DNA of 64,000 nucleotides, from the NCBI RefSeq assembly GCF_008123515.1, contig NZ_VSSR01000062.1, positions 1-64,000 of the forward strand, in the 5' to 3' direction. Below are positions 35,011-47,937 of this stretch, piece by piece. This DNA comes from Bradyrhizobium cytisi. Lineage in GTDB: Bacteria; Pseudomonadota; Alphaproteobacteria; Rhizobiales; Xanthobacteraceae. Within the stretch, counting starts at the first letter, position 1. Each line of letters starts with the position of its first letter. The notes beneath the pieces are model-generated. The model worked only from the letters and a program-made list of their open reading frames with translations. It made no database searches and had not been told where the DNA came from. Both the position numbers and the translations under genes were made by a program.

Positions 35011-37690
35011 ATGACTGCACACATCGATCCGCCACGCAAGGCCGTCAACGCCGATCAGGATGCGGTCGAAACCGCCGATTGGCTCGCCTCGCTTGGATCG
35101 CTCCACCACAGCGCCGGTGCCGAGCGCGTGCGATACATCCTGGCTGCACTCGATCGGCGTGCGAAGGAGCTCGGCGTTCTGCTGGACTCTCCGCCGTTCT
35201 CGCCCTATCGAAATTCGATTCCGCTTGAGCAGCAGAAGCCCTACCCCGGCGACATCGCGATCGAGACCCGCCTGACGGCAATCATTCGCTGGAACGCGCT
35301 CGCGATGGTGGTCCGTGCCAACAAGGCCTATGGGGAACTCGGCGGGCACGTCGCCAGCTACGCCTCGGCGGCAGAGATCTTCGAAGTCGGTTTCAATCAT
35401 TTCTTTCGCGCGTCAAGCTCCGAGTCGGAGGGGGACTTGGTGTATTTCCAGCCGCATTCGTCTCCTGGAGTCTATGCACGAGCGTATCTCGAAGGCCGAT
35501 TGTCGGACGAAAATTTGAAGCTGTATCGCCAGGAACTGAGTGGCCCTGGTCTGTCGTCCTATCCGCATCCCTGGCTGATGCCAGAGTTCTGGCAGGTGCC
35601 GTCGGCGTCGATGGGCCTCGGCCCGATCAGCGCGATCTACCAGGCGCGGTTCATGAAGTATCTGCAGCATCGCGGCCTGGTGCAGACGGCTGGTCGTCAC
35701 GTCTGGGGTGTGTTCGGCGACGGCGAGATGGACGAGCCGGAATCGATCGCCGGGCTCGCCCTGGCGGCACGGGAAAATCTCGACAACCTCACCTTCGTCG
35801 TCAATTGCAACCTGCAGCGCCTGGATGGGCCGGTCCGCGGCAACGGGCAGGTGATTCAGGAACTCGAATCACTTTTCCAGGGCGCCGGCTGGAACGTCAT
35901 CAAGGTGCTGTGGGGATCGCACTGGGACGATATCTTCGCGCGCGATATCAAGCATGCGCTGCTGCGCAAATTCGCCGACACCGTCGATGGCAAATATCAG
36001 ACGCTCGGCGCCAAGGATGGGGCCTACAACCTCGCCAACTTCTTCAGCGAGGATCCCGAGGTCCGGGCGCTAGTTGCGCACATGTCGGACGCGGATATCG
36101 ACGGCCTGAAGCGCGGTGGCCACGACTTCAAGAAGCTGTTCGCGGCCTTTGCCGCCGCGAAGGACATTAAGGGTCGGCCGACCGTCATTCTGGCGAAGAC
36201 CAAGAAGGGCTACGGCATGGGCGGCGCCGGCGAGTCGCGTATGACGTCGCACCAGGCCAAGAAGCTCGACGTCGACGCGCTGTATGCGTTCCGCGACCGA
36301 TTCGCCCTGCCGCTCAGCAACAAGCAAGTCGAGGATCTGGAATTCTTCAGGCCTGCGGAAGACAGCGCGGAAATTCAGTACCTACGCGCCCGTCGCGCGG
36401 CACTCGGTGGGTACATGCCGGCGCGGCGACGCGATTCGGCGGCGCTGCCGGTGCCGCCGCTGCAAACCTACGCGGAGTTCGCGCTGCGCGGCGACGGCAA
36501 GGAGACGTCGACCACGATGGCGATCGTGCGGCTGTTCACCAATTTGCTCAAGGACAAAACGCTCGGCCCGCGCATCGTTCCGATCGTCGCCGACGAAGCC
36601 CGCACCTTCGGAATGGCGAACCTGTTCAGACAGGTCGGCATCTACTCGCCGGCGGGACAGCTCTACGAGCCGGAAGATGCCGGTTCGATGCTGTACTACA
36701 AGGAAGCGATCGACGGTCAATTGCTGGAGGAGGGGATCACCGAGGCGGGGGCGATTTCGTCATGGACCGCGGCGGCGACCTCCTACAGCATCCATAACTT
36801 CCCGTTGCTGCCGTTCTATATCTACTATTCGATGTTCGGCTTTCAGCGGGTCGGCGATCTGATCTGGGCGGCGGCGGACCAGCGCGCGCGTGGCTTTTTG
36901 ATCGGGGCGACGGCCGGCCGGACGACGCTCGGCGGCGAAGGCTTGCAGCATCAGGACGGGTCCAGCCATCTGATGGCGGCGACCGTTCCGAACTGCCGGG
37001 CCTACGATCCGGCATTCTCCTACGAGGTGGCTGTCATCGTCGATCACGGCATGCGGTCGATGCTCGAGCAGGGCAACGACGAGTTCTATTACCTCACGGC
37101 GATGAACGAGAACTATGCGCAGCCCTCGATGCCCGACGATGCACGCGACGGCATCATCAAGGGTCTCTATCGGGTTCTGCCGAGCGCTGACGGGCCGGCG
37201 AAGATCAGGCTGGTCGGCTCGGGCGCCATTCTCCCGGAGGCGCTCGCCGCCGCAGCGATGCTGCAAAGCGAATGGAAAGTGGCCTGTGAAGTCTGGTCGG
37301 CAACGAGCTTTTCCGAGCTGGCGCGGGGAGGCGCGCGAGGTGGAGCGAACTAATCGGCTCTCGCCGCTGTCGACCCCGGTCGAGAGCCACGTCGTACAAT
37401 GCCTCGGCGGCAAGGTGCCGATCGTCGCGGCATCGGATTATGTCCGGGCTTATCCGCAACTGATCGGTTCTTACATCGAGGCGCCCTATACGGTGCTGGG
37501 CACCGACGGCTTCGGGCGCAGCGATACGCGCGCCGCGCTGAGATCGTTCTTCGAGGTCGATCGCAAGCAGATCGTCGTTGCGGCGCTGTCGGCGCTGGCA
37601 AAATTGGGTCAAGTGGCGCGTGAGCAGGTCGCCGAAGCCATCGCCAGCTACGAATTGCCGACCGGCGTTGCATCGCCTTGGTCGCGCTGA
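35011..37690 (+). pseudogene. aceE: Homodimeric 2-oxoacid (pyruvate) dehydrogenase E1, frameshifted near its end
   Basis: An AceE-type E1 that decarboxylates a 2-oxoacid with thiamine diphosphate and transfers the acyl group to E2. The ThDP motif G-D-G-E-M-D-E...N-C-N is near residues 230-260. The first frame stops at 37353 after F-S-E-L-A-R-G-G. Homology continues in another frame (A-R-E-V-E-R-T-N-R-L, then G-T-D-G-F-G-R-S-D-T-R) to 37690. An extra G in the run at 37325-37328 explains it. The corrected protein has a normal length of about 890 residues. It may be a real mutation or a sequencing error; losing the last 120 residues would likely abolish activity. GGAG precedes the ATG at 35011. 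Confidence 0.88.
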
Positions 37691-37707
37691 GATAGGGCGG
37701 AGCGCGC

Positions 37708-38988
37708 ATGTCTCGTTCAATTGAAGTCGTTCTGCCAGATATTGGGGACTACAAGGATGTTCCGGTAGTCGAAATCAATGTGTCGGTCGGCGACGAGGTC
37801 ACGATCGACATGCCGTTGCTGTCGATCGAGTCCGACAAGGCGACGATGGAGGTGCCATCCCCGGCCGCAGGTACGGTGGCCAAACTGATGATCGACGTCG
37901 GGGCGCGGGTTTCTCAAGGTTCGGTTCTGATGATCCTCGAAGGTCGCGGCGAATCCACCGCGCCTCCGCCGGCGACTGCGTCGGCACCGCAGGTGGAGCA
38001 ACGGATCTCGAAGCAGGAGGCGCTGTCACGGCCGGCGCCCGCGGCTCCAGTCGATGACTCGCGAGCACGTGCACAGCAGCCGCAGCCTAGCGGGGCGGCG
38101 CATGCATCGCCGTCGGTCCGCGCTTTGGCGCGTGAGCTCGGCGTGACGCTGGACTCGGTCGTGCCCACTGGCCTCAAGGGCCGGATTTTGCGCGAGGATG
38201 TGGCGGCCTTCGTCAACGGACTGGTGCGATCGGGACCGGCGATGGCGCCTGAGCCCGACGCCCCGGTCGATTGGCCCAAGGTGGATTTCGAGAGGTACGG
38301 CGCGGTCGAGCGCCTGGCGCTGACACGGATCCAGAAGCTGACCGGTATGAACCTCTCGCGCAACTGGAGCGTCATTCCCCATGTAACGAATTTCGACAGA
38401 GCGGATGTGACCGACGCCGAAGCCTTTCGACAGCTCGCCAATGCCGAGGCCGCGAAGGACACGGCGAAGCTCACCATGGTGTCGCTGCTGATCAAGGCCG
38501 CGGCCTTGGCGCTGCAGAAATACCCGCGCTTCAATTCGTCGCTCGATGGCGATGAGTTGATCCTCAAGCACTACGTCCACATCGGCGTCGCTGTCGACAC
38601 GCCGAGAGGTCTGGTCGTGCCGGTGATCCGGGACTGCGATAAGAAGGGCCTTCGGCAGATTGCCGCGGAGATGCGCTCGCTCGCCGACAAGGCGCACGCG
38701 GGGCAGCTCGCGTCGGGCGACATGCAGGGCGGCTGTTTCTCGGTGTCGTCTCTCGGCGGCATCGGCGGTCAGGGATTTACGCCCATCATCAACGCGCCCG
38801 AGGTGGCGATCCTCGGCGCCGGGCGGGCCGCCACCGAGGCGGTCTGGAACGGCCGCGAGTTTGAACCGCGCCTCATCCTTCCGATGAGTCTGTCGTGGGA
38901 TCACCGGGTCGTCGACGGCGTGGCTGGGGCCCGGTTCCTGGGCTTCGTCGCGTCGGTGCTCTCCGATCTGCGGCGCTTCGCATTGTGA
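37708..38988 (+). CDS. aceF: Dihydrolipoamide acyltransferase E2
   Basis: 426 residues with one N-terminal lipoyl domain (Lys44 in E-S-D-K-A-T-M-E-V). An Ala/Pro/Gln-rich linker, a peripheral-subunit-binding domain near 131-168 (S-P-S-V-R-A-L-A-R-E-L-G) and a catalytic domain ending S-W-D-H-R-V-V-D-G follow. It carries acyl groups from E1 to CoA. It starts 17 bases after aceE and is followed after eight bases by lpdA, giving a complete E1-E2-E3 operon. Confidence 0.93.
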   Translation: MSRSIEVVLPDIGDYKDVPVVEINVSVGDEVTIDMPLLSIESDKATMEVPSPAAGTVAKLMIDVGARVSQGSVLMILEGRGESTAPPPATASAPQVEQRISKQEALSRPAPAAPVDDSRARAQQPQPSGAAHASPSVRALARELGVTLDSVVPTGLKGRILREDVAAFVNGLVRSGPAMAPEPDAPVDWPKVDFERYGAVERLALTRIQKLTGMNLSRNWSVIPHVTNFDRADVTDAEAFRQLANAEAAKDTAKLTMVSLLIKAAALALQKYPRFNSSLDGDELILKHYVHIGVAVDTPRGLVVPVIRDCDKKGLRQIAAEMRSLADKAHAGQLASGDMQGGCFSVSSLGGIGGQGFTPIINAPEVAILGAGRAATEAVWNGREFEPRLILPMSLSWDHRVVDGVAGARFLGFVASVLSDLRRFAL

Positions 38989-38996
38989 GGACGCAG

Positions 38997-40709
38997 ATGC
39001 GGACAGAGGAAATCCGGGTCCCCGACATTGGGGATTTCCGAGACGTCGAAGTCGTCGAGGTCCACGTCAGGGCGGGCGACGTCGTCGTGCGAGAGCAGGC
39101 GTTGATCACAGTGGAATCCGACAAGGCCACGCTGGAGATTCCGTCGCCGATCGCAGGGGTGATCACGAGCATGTCGCTGTGTGTTGGAGACAAGGTGTCT
39201 CAAGGCTCCATGATTGGCAAGGCGTCAGCGTCGGACGAAGCGGGCGCGCAGGGCGAGACGATCTCAGCGGATCAGGATGTTGGCCAGCGCGCAACAGATT
39301 ATACGCGCTACGATCTTGTCGTGATTGGAGGCGGGCCGGGCGGCTATTCAGCAGCGTTTCGGGCCGCAGACCTTGGACTGAACACCGCGATCGTCGAGCG
39401 CTACGGCACCTTGGGCGGAGTTTGCCTGAACGTTGGATGTATCCCGTCGAAGGCGCTGCTTCATGTTGCGGCCGTCAAGGAGGAGGTCGAACGGATCGCG
39501 GACAAGGGCATTCGCTTCGCCGCGCCGCAGATCGATCTGCAGGAGCTGCGCGCCTTCAAGCACGGCACTGTCAAGAAGCTGACGGATGGGCTGAGCCAGA
39601 TGGCGGCAGCGCGCCGCGTCACGGTGATCCGCGGCATCGCGAAATTCGCCTCCGCCACGCGGCTCGAGATTGTCGGTGAGGGGGCAGGCTCGCAGCAAAT
39701 TGAATTTGGTCAATGCATCATTGCCACGGGCTCGCGCGCGGTGCAGCTGGCGGTGCTTCCCAAGGACGAGCGGGTCGTGACCTCGACCGGCGCGCTCGCG
39801 CTGCGAAGCATTCCGGGCCGCATGCTCGTGATCGGAGCGGGGATCATCGGGCTGGAGATGGCGACCGTCTACAGCTCGCTCGGCTCCAAGATCGATCTTG
39901 TCGAAAGGCTTCCCGATATCCTGGCGGGCGTGGATGCCGACGCGGTGAAGATCTGGCGTTCGCGCAACGCGCATCGCTTCGAGCATATCGACGTCGCAAG
40001 CAGCGTATCAACCGCCGAAATCACGCCGGACGGCGTGAGGGTCGGTACCACAGGCGCATCGGTACGGACACGATCGTACGATTTGGTGTTGCAATCGGCC
40101 GGCCGTGTTCCCAACAGTAGCGAGCTCGGCCTCGAACGGATCGACGTTGCCATCGATTCGAACGGCTTCATTCAGGTCGACGAGCAGATGAGAACGACGG
40201 CGCGCAACGTCTTCGCCATCGGCGACGTCGTCGGCGGTTCGATGCTGGCGCACAAGGCCGTTCACGAGGGGCACGTCGCCGCGGAAGTAGCTGCCGGGAA
40301 GCCGGCGGCCTTTACCGCGAAGATCGTCCCCAATGTCGCCTACACCGATCCTGAGATCGCCTGGGTCGGCAAGTCCGAGCGTGATGTCGCCGAATCCGGA
40401 CGGAAGATCCGTTCGGCAAAATTCCCATGGGCCGCGTCCGGCCGGGCCATCGCGTCGGGCGCGTCCTATGGCATGACGAAGCTGCTGTTCGACGCCGAAA
40501 CCGGTCGCATCGTCGGGGGCGTGATCGTCGGACCGCATGCCGGCGATATGATCGGGGAAATCTGTCTCGCTATCGAAATGGGGGCTGACGCGATCGATAT
40601 CGGAAAGACCATTCACCCGCATCCGACCCTCGGCGAGACGATCGGCATGGCTGCCGAAGTCCATGAGGGCATTTGCACCGACCTGCCTCCAATCGCCAGA
40701 AAGCGGTAG
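38997..40709 (+). CDS. lpdA: Lipoyl-domain-fused dihydrolipoamide dehydrogenase E3
   Basis: 570 residues. An N-terminal lipoyl domain (Lys43 in E-S-D-K-A-T-L-E) is fused to a standard E3: G-G-G-P-G-G-Y near 112, redox-active C-L-N-V-G-C near 145, the NAD motif G-A-G-I-I-G-L-E, and the C-terminal H-P-H-P-T-L-G-E active-site base. It reoxidises E2-bound lipoamide with NAD+. A decayed fragment homologous to its last 70 codons lies at 14463-14672. Confidence 0.94.
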   Translation: MRTEEIRVPDIGDFRDVEVVEVHVRAGDVVVREQALITVESDKATLEIPSPIAGVITSMSLCVGDKVSQGSMIGKASASDEAGAQGETISADQDVGQRATDYTRYDLVVIGGGPGGYSAAFRAADLGLNTAIVERYGTLGGVCLNVGCIPSKALLHVAAVKEEVERIADKGIRFAAPQIDLQELRAFKHGTVKKLTDGLSQMAAARRVTVIRGIAKFASATRLEIVGEGAGSQQIEFGQCIIATGSRAVQLAVLPKDERVVTSTGALALRSIPGRMLVIGAGIIGLEMATVYSSLGSKIDLVERLPDILAGVDADAVKIWRSRNAHRFEHIDVASSVSTAEITPDGVRVGTTGASVRTRSYDLVLQSAGRVPNSSELGLERIDVAIDSNGFIQVDEQMRTTARNVFAIGDVVGGSMLAHKAVHEGHVAAEVAAGKPAAFTAKIVPNVAYTDPEIAWVGKSERDVAESGRKIRSAKFPWAASGRAIASGASYGMTKLLFDAETGRIVGGVIVGPHAGDMIGEICLAIEMGADAIDIGKTIHPHPTLGETIGMAAEVHEGICTDLPPIARKR

Positions 40710-40726
40710 ATCAGTTGGCCCAATCG

Positions 40727-42256
40727 ATGTCCGTTATCGAGGCCCTTGAACAACGTCGCGCCGGCGCCAAGCTCGGCGGCGGTGAGAAGCGCATCGACGC
40801 GCAGCATGCGCGCGGCCGCCTCACCGCGCGGGAGCGGATCGATCTGCTGCTCGACAAGCATTCGTTCGAGGAGATGGACATGTTCGTCCAGCACCGCTCG
40901 ACCGAATTCGGGATGGAGAAGACCAAGGTTCCGGGAGACGGCGTGGTCACCGGCTGGGGTACCGTCAACGGCCGCAAAACGTTTGTCTTCGCCAAGGATT
41001 TTACGGTGTTCGGCGGCTCGCTGTCCGAGACCCACGCGCTGAAGATCACAAAGCTCCAGGACATGGCGATGAAGGCGCGGGCGCCCATCATCGGCCTCTA
41101 TGATGCCGGCGGAGCGCGCATCCAGGAGGGCGTCGCGGCGCTGGCCGGCTATTCCTACGTGTTCCGCCGCAACGTGCTCGCCTCGGGCGTGATCCCGCAG
41201 ATCTCGGTCATCATGGGCCCCTGCGCCGGCGGCGACGTCTATTCGCCGGCCATGACCGACTTCATCTTCATGGTGAAGAACACCAGCTACATGTTCGTCA
41301 CCGGCCCCGACGTCGTGAAGACCGTCACCAACGAGGTCGTCACCGCCGAAGAGCTCGGCGGCGCCTCTGTGCACGCCACGCGCTCCTCGATTGCGGACGG
41401 CGCCTTCGAGAACGATGTCGAGACGCTGCTGCAGATGCGCCGCCTGATCGACTTCCTGCCGTCCAACAACGGCGACGGCGTGCCGGAATGGCCGAGCTTC
41501 GACGACATCGAGCGCGTCGACATGTCGCTCGACACGCTGATCCCCGAGAATCCGAACAAGCCCTATGACATGAAGGAGCTGATCCTGAAGGTCGTGGACG
41601 AGGGCGATTTCTTCGAGATCGCCGAGAGCTTCGCCAAGAACATCGTCATCGGCTTCGGCCGCATCGCGGGCCGCACGGTGGGCTTCGTCGCCAACCAGCC
41701 GATGGTGCTGGCCGGCGTGCTCGACAGCGATGCCTCGCGCAAGGCGGCGCGTTTCGTGCGTTTCTGCGACGCCTTCAACATTCCGATCGTCACCTTTGTG
41801 GACGTTCCCGGCTTCCTGCCCGGCACCGCGCAGGAATATGGCGGCCTGATCAAGCACGGCGCGAAACTCCTGTTCGCGTACTCGCAGTGCACCGTGCCGC
41901 TGGTGACCATCATCACGCGAAAAGCTTATGGCGGCGCCTTCGACGTCATGGCGTCCAAGGAGATCGGCGCCGACATGAACTATGCGTGGCCGACCGCGCA
42001 GATCGCGGTCATGGGCGCTAAGGGGGCGGTCGAGATCATCTTCCGCAGCGACATCGGCGACCCCGACAAGATCGCCGCCCGCACCAAGGAATACGAAGAC
42101 CGGTTCCTGTCGCCCTTCATCGCCGCCGAGCGCGGCTATATCGACGACGTCATCATGCCGCATGCAACGAGGCGCCGCATCGCACGGGCGCTGGCCATGC
42201 TGGGTGACAAGAAGATGGAAATTCCGGCCAAGAAGCACGACAACATTCCGTTGTAG
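40727..42256 (+). CDS. pccB: Propionyl-CoA carboxylase beta (carboxyltransferase) subunit
   Basis: 509 residues of the acyl-CoA carboxylase carboxyltransferase family: [11 protein letters not shown] near 29, [10 protein letters not shown] near 125, G-P-C-A-G-G near 163 and D-V-P-G-F-L-P-G-T near 360. It transfers CO2 from biotin to propionyl-CoA. It starts 17 bases after lpdA and precedes pccA by eight bases. Confidence 0.94.
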   Translation: MSVIEALEQRRAGAKLGGGEKRIDAQHARGRLTARERIDLLLDKHSFEEMDMFVQHRSTEFGMEKTKVPGDGVVTGWGTVNGRKTFVFAKDFTVFGGSLSETHALKITKLQDMAMKARAPIIGLYDAGGARIQEGVAALAGYSYVFRRNVLASGVIPQISVIMGPCAGGDVYSPAMTDFIFMVKNTSYMFVTGPDVVKTVTNEVVTAEELGGASVHATRSSIADGAFENDVETLLQMRRLIDFLPSNNGDGVPEWPSFDDIERVDMSLDTLIPENPNKPYDMKELILKVVDEGDFFEIAESFAKNIVIGFGRIAGRTVGFVANQPMVLAGVLDSDASRKAARFVRFCDAFNIPIVTFVDVPGFLPGTAQEYGGLIKHGAKLLFAYSQCTVPLVTIITRKAYGGAFDVMASKEIGADMNYAWPTAQIAVMGAKGAVEIIFRSDIGDPDKIAARTKEYEDRFLSPFIAAERGYIDDVIMPHATRRRIARALAMLGDKKMEIPAKKHDNIPL

Positions 42257-42264
42257 GAAGAGCT

Positions 42265-44280
<2,016 letters not shown>

Positions 44281-44390
44281 ATACCGCAAGAGGCGACCTG
44301 AGATGGGCAGCCTGTCTGCGGGAACTTCGGAAACTTCCAGGCAGTAGTCATGCTGGGCAGCTCAGCGTCACTTGGGATTAGGTGGACTTG

Positions 44391-46268
44391 ATGAAAACCG
44401 AACGGTTGGCATTGGCATCGGGCTTTGCGCCTGCTTCACGCCAGGACTGGCACAAGCTGGTTGATGGCGTGCTAAAGGGAGCGCCGTTCGAAAAGCTGAT
44501 TGGTAGGACGTACGACGACTTGAGAATCGAGCCGATTTATCTCCGCGCGAAAGACATTGCACTAGTCGACGGGCGGGCACCCGCGGCGCCTTGGCAGATC
44601 ATGCAGCGCATCGATCATCCAGACGCGGTGACGGCCAATAGGCAGGCCCTTCACGATCTGGAGAATGGGGCGACGGGCCTGACGCTCGTCTTTGCCGGCG
44701 CCAACTGCAGCCGCGGGTTCGGTCTCGATCAAACGGCAGGTGCCGTCGCCAAAGCTTTAAAGGACGTCCACCTTGATGCCGGCATTGGGATTGAACTTCA
44801 AATTGGTACCGACGGGCGTAAGACCGCGATCCATGTTGCGGAATATGTGAAGTCGGTCGGTTTCGATCCCGCCGTCTGCGACATTCGATTTGGGCTCGAT
44901 CCGCTGGGCGCGTGCGCCCTAAGCGGACGCAGTCCATACACTTGGGAAGAAATCGCGCGGGCCGTTGCCAGCACGATCAAAGGGCTTGTAACGCTGGGGT
45001 TCAAGGGGCCGTTTGCCGCGAGCGACGGGCGTATCGTTCATGACGCCGGCGGCTCAGAAGTGCAGGAGCTTGCCTTTGTGCTCGCCTGCGGCGTGGCATA
45101 TCTGCACGCTATGGAGGCGGCGCGCATTCCGCTGGATCAAGCGCGAAGTATGATCTATGCGCGACTTACTGCTGACGCCGACCAGTTTTTGACTATGGCT
45201 AAATTCCGCGCGTTGCGACTCCTCTGGGCGCGCATCGAATCGGCGTGCGGTGTGGCGCCGAGGCCGCTGTTCATTGCGGCTGACACGTCCTGGCGCATGT
45301 TGACCCGGCGCGATCCCTACGTAAACATGTTGCGCGCTACCTTGGCGACATTCTCTGCGGGAATCGCCGGTGCCAATGCGATCACAGTCCTGCCGCACAC
45401 GTTGGCGCTGGGCCTTCCAGACTCGTTTGCCCGGCGCGTGGCCCGCAACACGCAGCTTCTGCTGCTGGAGGAAAGCAATCTTGCCAAGGTTAGCGATCCT
45501 GCCGCAGGTGCTGGCGGCATTGAGGCGCTAACAACGGAGCTTTGCGACGCGGCCTGGAGAAGTTTCCAAGAGACTGAAAATGCGGGCGGCATTTTTGCCG
45601 CTCTACAGCAAGGAACGCTTCAGGCGAAGATCACAGCTACACGCACAGCGCGCGGTGCCAATCTCGCGAAGCGCAGCGACCCGCTGACCGGAGTGAGCGA
45701 GTTCGCAAACCTTGGCGAAGGCGCAGCGGCGGTACTAAGCGTAAGACCGATGGCTCTTCCGCTTAGCTTTGATCAGAAATTCGTATTCGACCCACTGCCG
45801 CCGATCCGGCTTGCGGAACCGTTCGAATCGCTCCGCGATAAGTCCGATGCGATATTGAAGCTACTCGGCGCGCGGCCGCGAGTGTTTCTTGCTAATCTCG
45901 GCACACCGACCGACTTTACGGCCCGCGCGACATTCGCCAAGAGCTTCTTCGAAGCGGGAGGAATTGAGGCTATCGACGGCGCCGGCTTCGCCGACCCAGC
46001 CGAGCTTGCCCTCGCATTCACGGGCTCTGGTGCCGAACTTGCCTGCCTTTGCTCCAGCGATAAGATCTATGCGGAGTGCGCCGAAATCTCCGCCCACGCG
46101 CTTCAGCAAGTCGGAGCTAGGCACATCTATTTGGCGGGACTTCCCTCTCTATCCGAGCCCGCGTTTCGGCGGGCTGGCATCTGCAGCTTTATTCACGTCA
46201 GTTGCGACGCCTTGGCAACGCTAAATGCCGCTTACAACCGGATCCAAAACCCGAAGGTTTCCGGATAA
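44391..46268 (+). CDS. mutA: Methylmalonyl-CoA mutase small (beta) subunit
   Basis: 625 residues matching the non-catalytic small subunit: A-P-W-Q-I-M-Q-R-I-D-H-P near 66, D-L-E-N-G-A-T-G-L near 85, A-D-A-D-Q-F-L near 260, A-R-N-T-Q-L-L-L-L-E-E-S-N near 350, and the C-terminal flavodoxin-like half. It needs the B12-binding large subunit, which here is broken, so mutase function from this locus is lost unless supplied elsewhere. A GTG nine bases upstream is an alternative start. By eye, codon use is less GC-biased than in pccBA. Confidence 0.9.
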   Translation: MKTERLALASGFAPASRQDWHKLVDGVLKGAPFEKLIGRTYDDLRIEPIYLRAKDIALVDGRAPAAPWQIMQRIDHPDAVTANRQALHDLENGATGLTLVFAGANCSRGFGLDQTAGAVAKALKDVHLDAGIGIELQIGTDGRKTAIHVAEYVKSVGFDPAVCDIRFGLDPLGACALSGRSPYTWEEIARAVASTIKGLVTLGFKGPFAASDGRIVHDAGGSEVQELAFVLACGVAYLHAMEAARIPLDQARSMIYARLTADADQFLTMAKFRALRLLWARIESACGVAPRPLFIAADTSWRMLTRRDPYVNMLRATLATFSAGIAGANAITVLPHTLALGLPDSFARRVARNTQLLLLEESNLAKVSDPAAGAGGIEALTTELCDAAWRSFQETENAGGIFAALQQGTLQAKITATRTARGANLAKRSDPLTGVSEFANLGEGAAAVLSVRPMALPLSFDQKFVFDPLPPIRLAEPFESLRDKSDAILKLLGARPRVFLANLGTPTDFTARATFAKSFFEAGGIEAIDGAGFADPAELALAFTGSGAELACLCSSDKIYAECAEISAHALQQVGARHIYLAGLPSLSEPAFRRAGICSFIHVSCDALATLNAAYNRIQNPKVSG

Positions 46269-46293
46269 TCGACAATCGAACGCGAACACTCAG

Positions 46294-46609
46294 ATGTCAT
46301 CCATCAGCGTTATCCCGAATTTTGCAAGTATTGCTTTCGAAAGGTGCTCGGTCGCCGCTTCTTCCGTTTCCGTCGATCCGTGGGTGACTCCGGAGGGCAT
46401 TCCGGTCAAGTCGGCATACGGAGAAGCAGGTATCGCCGGGCTCGATTTCCTTGAGACCTGGCCAGGCATCGCGCCGTTCCTGCGCGGTGCCGCCGGAGAA
46501 GCTGTCGGGCACCATTCAGAACGACATTCTGAAAGAGTTCATGGTGCGCAACACCTATATCTATCCGCCCGCACCCTCGATGCGGATCATCTCCGACATC
46601 TTCGCCTAT
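46294..46609 (+). pseudogene. mutB: Deleted remnant of methylmalonyl-CoA mutase large subunit
   Basis: Two pieces of the catalytic subunit are joined. Codons for I-P-N-F-A-S-I-A-F-E through P-G-I-A-P-F-L-R-G (46303-46488 or so) are followed, in another frame, by [19 protein letters not shown] through I-I-S-D-I-F-A-Y (to 46609). About 100 internal residues are missing at the junction, where GGTGCC could belong to either side. Everything after D-I-F-A-Y, including the rest of the barrel and the B12 domain, is gone. Confidence 0.85.
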
Positions 46610-46984
46610 CTGAAACGTTCGGGGCCAATCAGGAAGCAGGCCGATCTCGCCGGCCACCTCTTCGTCACGCATGTCGAGGATTTCGTCTACAGCCGGGCGC
46701 TCGATTACGCGTCCGCGCTGGGAAAGTTCATGAACAGGCACTACGAGTGCGGCAGCGTGGTGGCGCAGATGGAGGCGGTGAGGGGCGGCCACGGCGTGGG
46801 AATACTGCACGACTACGCCGCACGACGATTTCCGGAGCTGAAGCGCTTGCTGCCGGAGATCCGCTTCGTGCGAAACTACTGGCTGGTTTCGCATCCCGAC
46901 ACCCATCATACGCGCAGAGTATCCGAGGTGCATACGCACATCGCGACAAGCGTACGCGCGGCCCGCCGCGAATTCAGGAGCTGA
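46610..46984 (+). pseudogene. 3' remnant of a LysR regulator fused to mutB sequence
   Basis: Directly after the mutB fragment, and in the same frame, come about 124 codons of a LysR substrate-binding domain: [33 protein letters not shown], and [10 protein letters not shown]. The helix-turn-helix half is missing. The hybrid frame is open from 46451 to 46984, so a chimeric 177-residue protein could be made, but no function is expected. The intact LysR probably once controlled the genes to the right. Confidence 0.8.
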
Positions 46985-47156
46985 CCGCAATTCACCTCTC
47001 ATACGCCGCCTGACCGGGCACTGTTCCGATTTCGGAAACAGAAGCTGCCGGCCAACGGCCATTCGCATGCGCGCAAACGGCACTAAGTGTGAGCCATCAG
47101 ACGTGGGCCGTCTGGCGGATGGCAATCAGGTCGTTCGCTGATCGATGAGAAATACC

Positions 47157-47867
47157 ATGGGAACAGAGCAGAAAGTCGCCGTCATCACCGGTGCATCGCA
47201 AGGCTTTGGCGCAGGGCTTGTGAAGGCGTATCGCGACCGCGACTACCGCGTGATCGCCAATTCCCGGTCGATCAAGCCCAGCAAGGAGTCGGACATCCTG
47301 ACTATCGCCGGAGATGTGGCCGATCCGAAGACAGCCGACCGCATCGTCGAGGAAGGCCTGGCACGTTTCGGACGCATCGACACTTTGATCAACAATGCGG
47401 GAATCTTCATAGCGAAGCCGCTGGTTGATTATACCGAGGAGGACTACGCCTCGGTGCTTGCGACCAATCTCGGTGGCTTCTTCCGGATCACGAAGCGCGT
47501 CGCGGCCGAAATGCTGAAGCAGGGGTCGGGTCACATCGTCCAGATCACGACCAGCCTCATCGATCACGCCAACAGCAACGTTCCGTCGGTCCTTGCCTCG
47601 ATGACCAAGGGTGGGCTGAACGCAGCCACGAAGTCCCTGGCGATCGAGTACGCAAAAAAGGGGGTTCGGGTCAACGCCGTTGCTCCCGGCGTTATGAAGA
47701 CGCCGATGCACGCTCCCGAGACACATGAGTTTCTCGCAAAGATGCATCCGATCGGACGTATGGGAGAAATTCAAGACATCGTGGACGCGATCATGTTTCT
47801 GGAGAACGCTCCCTTTGTCACCGGCGAGATTCTGCACGTCGACGGCGGCCAGAGCGCGGGTCACTAA
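47157..47867 (+). CDS. SDR-family protein without the catalytic Tyr
   Basis: 236 residues of the Rossmann fold. G-A-S-Q-G-F-G near 12 and N-N-A-G-I near 80 bind NAD(P). The usual Y-x-x-x-K reads A-S-M-T-K near 152-156, so the catalytic Tyr is replaced by Ala while the Lys is kept. The C-terminus (G-G-Q-S-A-G-H) is normal. It may be a non-oxidoreductase member of the family or use a different proton donor. A hairpin follows its stop. Confidence 0.85.
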   Translation: MGTEQKVAVITGASQGFGAGLVKAYRDRDYRVIANSRSIKPSKESDILTIAGDVADPKTADRIVEEGLARFGRIDTLINNAGIFIAKPLVDYTEEDYASVLATNLGGFFRITKRVAAEMLKQGSGHIVQITTSLIDHANSNVPSVLASMTKGGLNAATKSLAIEYAKKGVRVNAVAPGVMKTPMHAPETHEFLAKMHPIGRMGEIQDIVDAIMFLENAPFVTGEILHVDGGQSAGH

Positions 47868-47874
47868 GCAGGGA

Positions 47875-47899
47875 GGAGCAGCGGCAAGGCCGCTGCTCC
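47875..47899. terminator. Perfect 11-bp hairpin after the SDR gene
   Basis: GGAGCAGCGGC pairs perfectly with GCCGCTGCTCC around a 3-base loop, seven bases after the SDR stop. It has no T run, so it may be a terminator or an intercistronic processing/stability element before the GMC gene. Confidence 0.55.
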
Positions 47900-47937
47900 C
47901 CCGCCACACTTCGGGTCTGCGACAGTTGGAGAAAACG

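Noticed and set aside
40613-42238. A 541-codon minus-strand frame opposite pccB
   Set aside because: pccB is certain, and the antisense product has no recognisable fold and a His/Asp/Arg-skewed composition.
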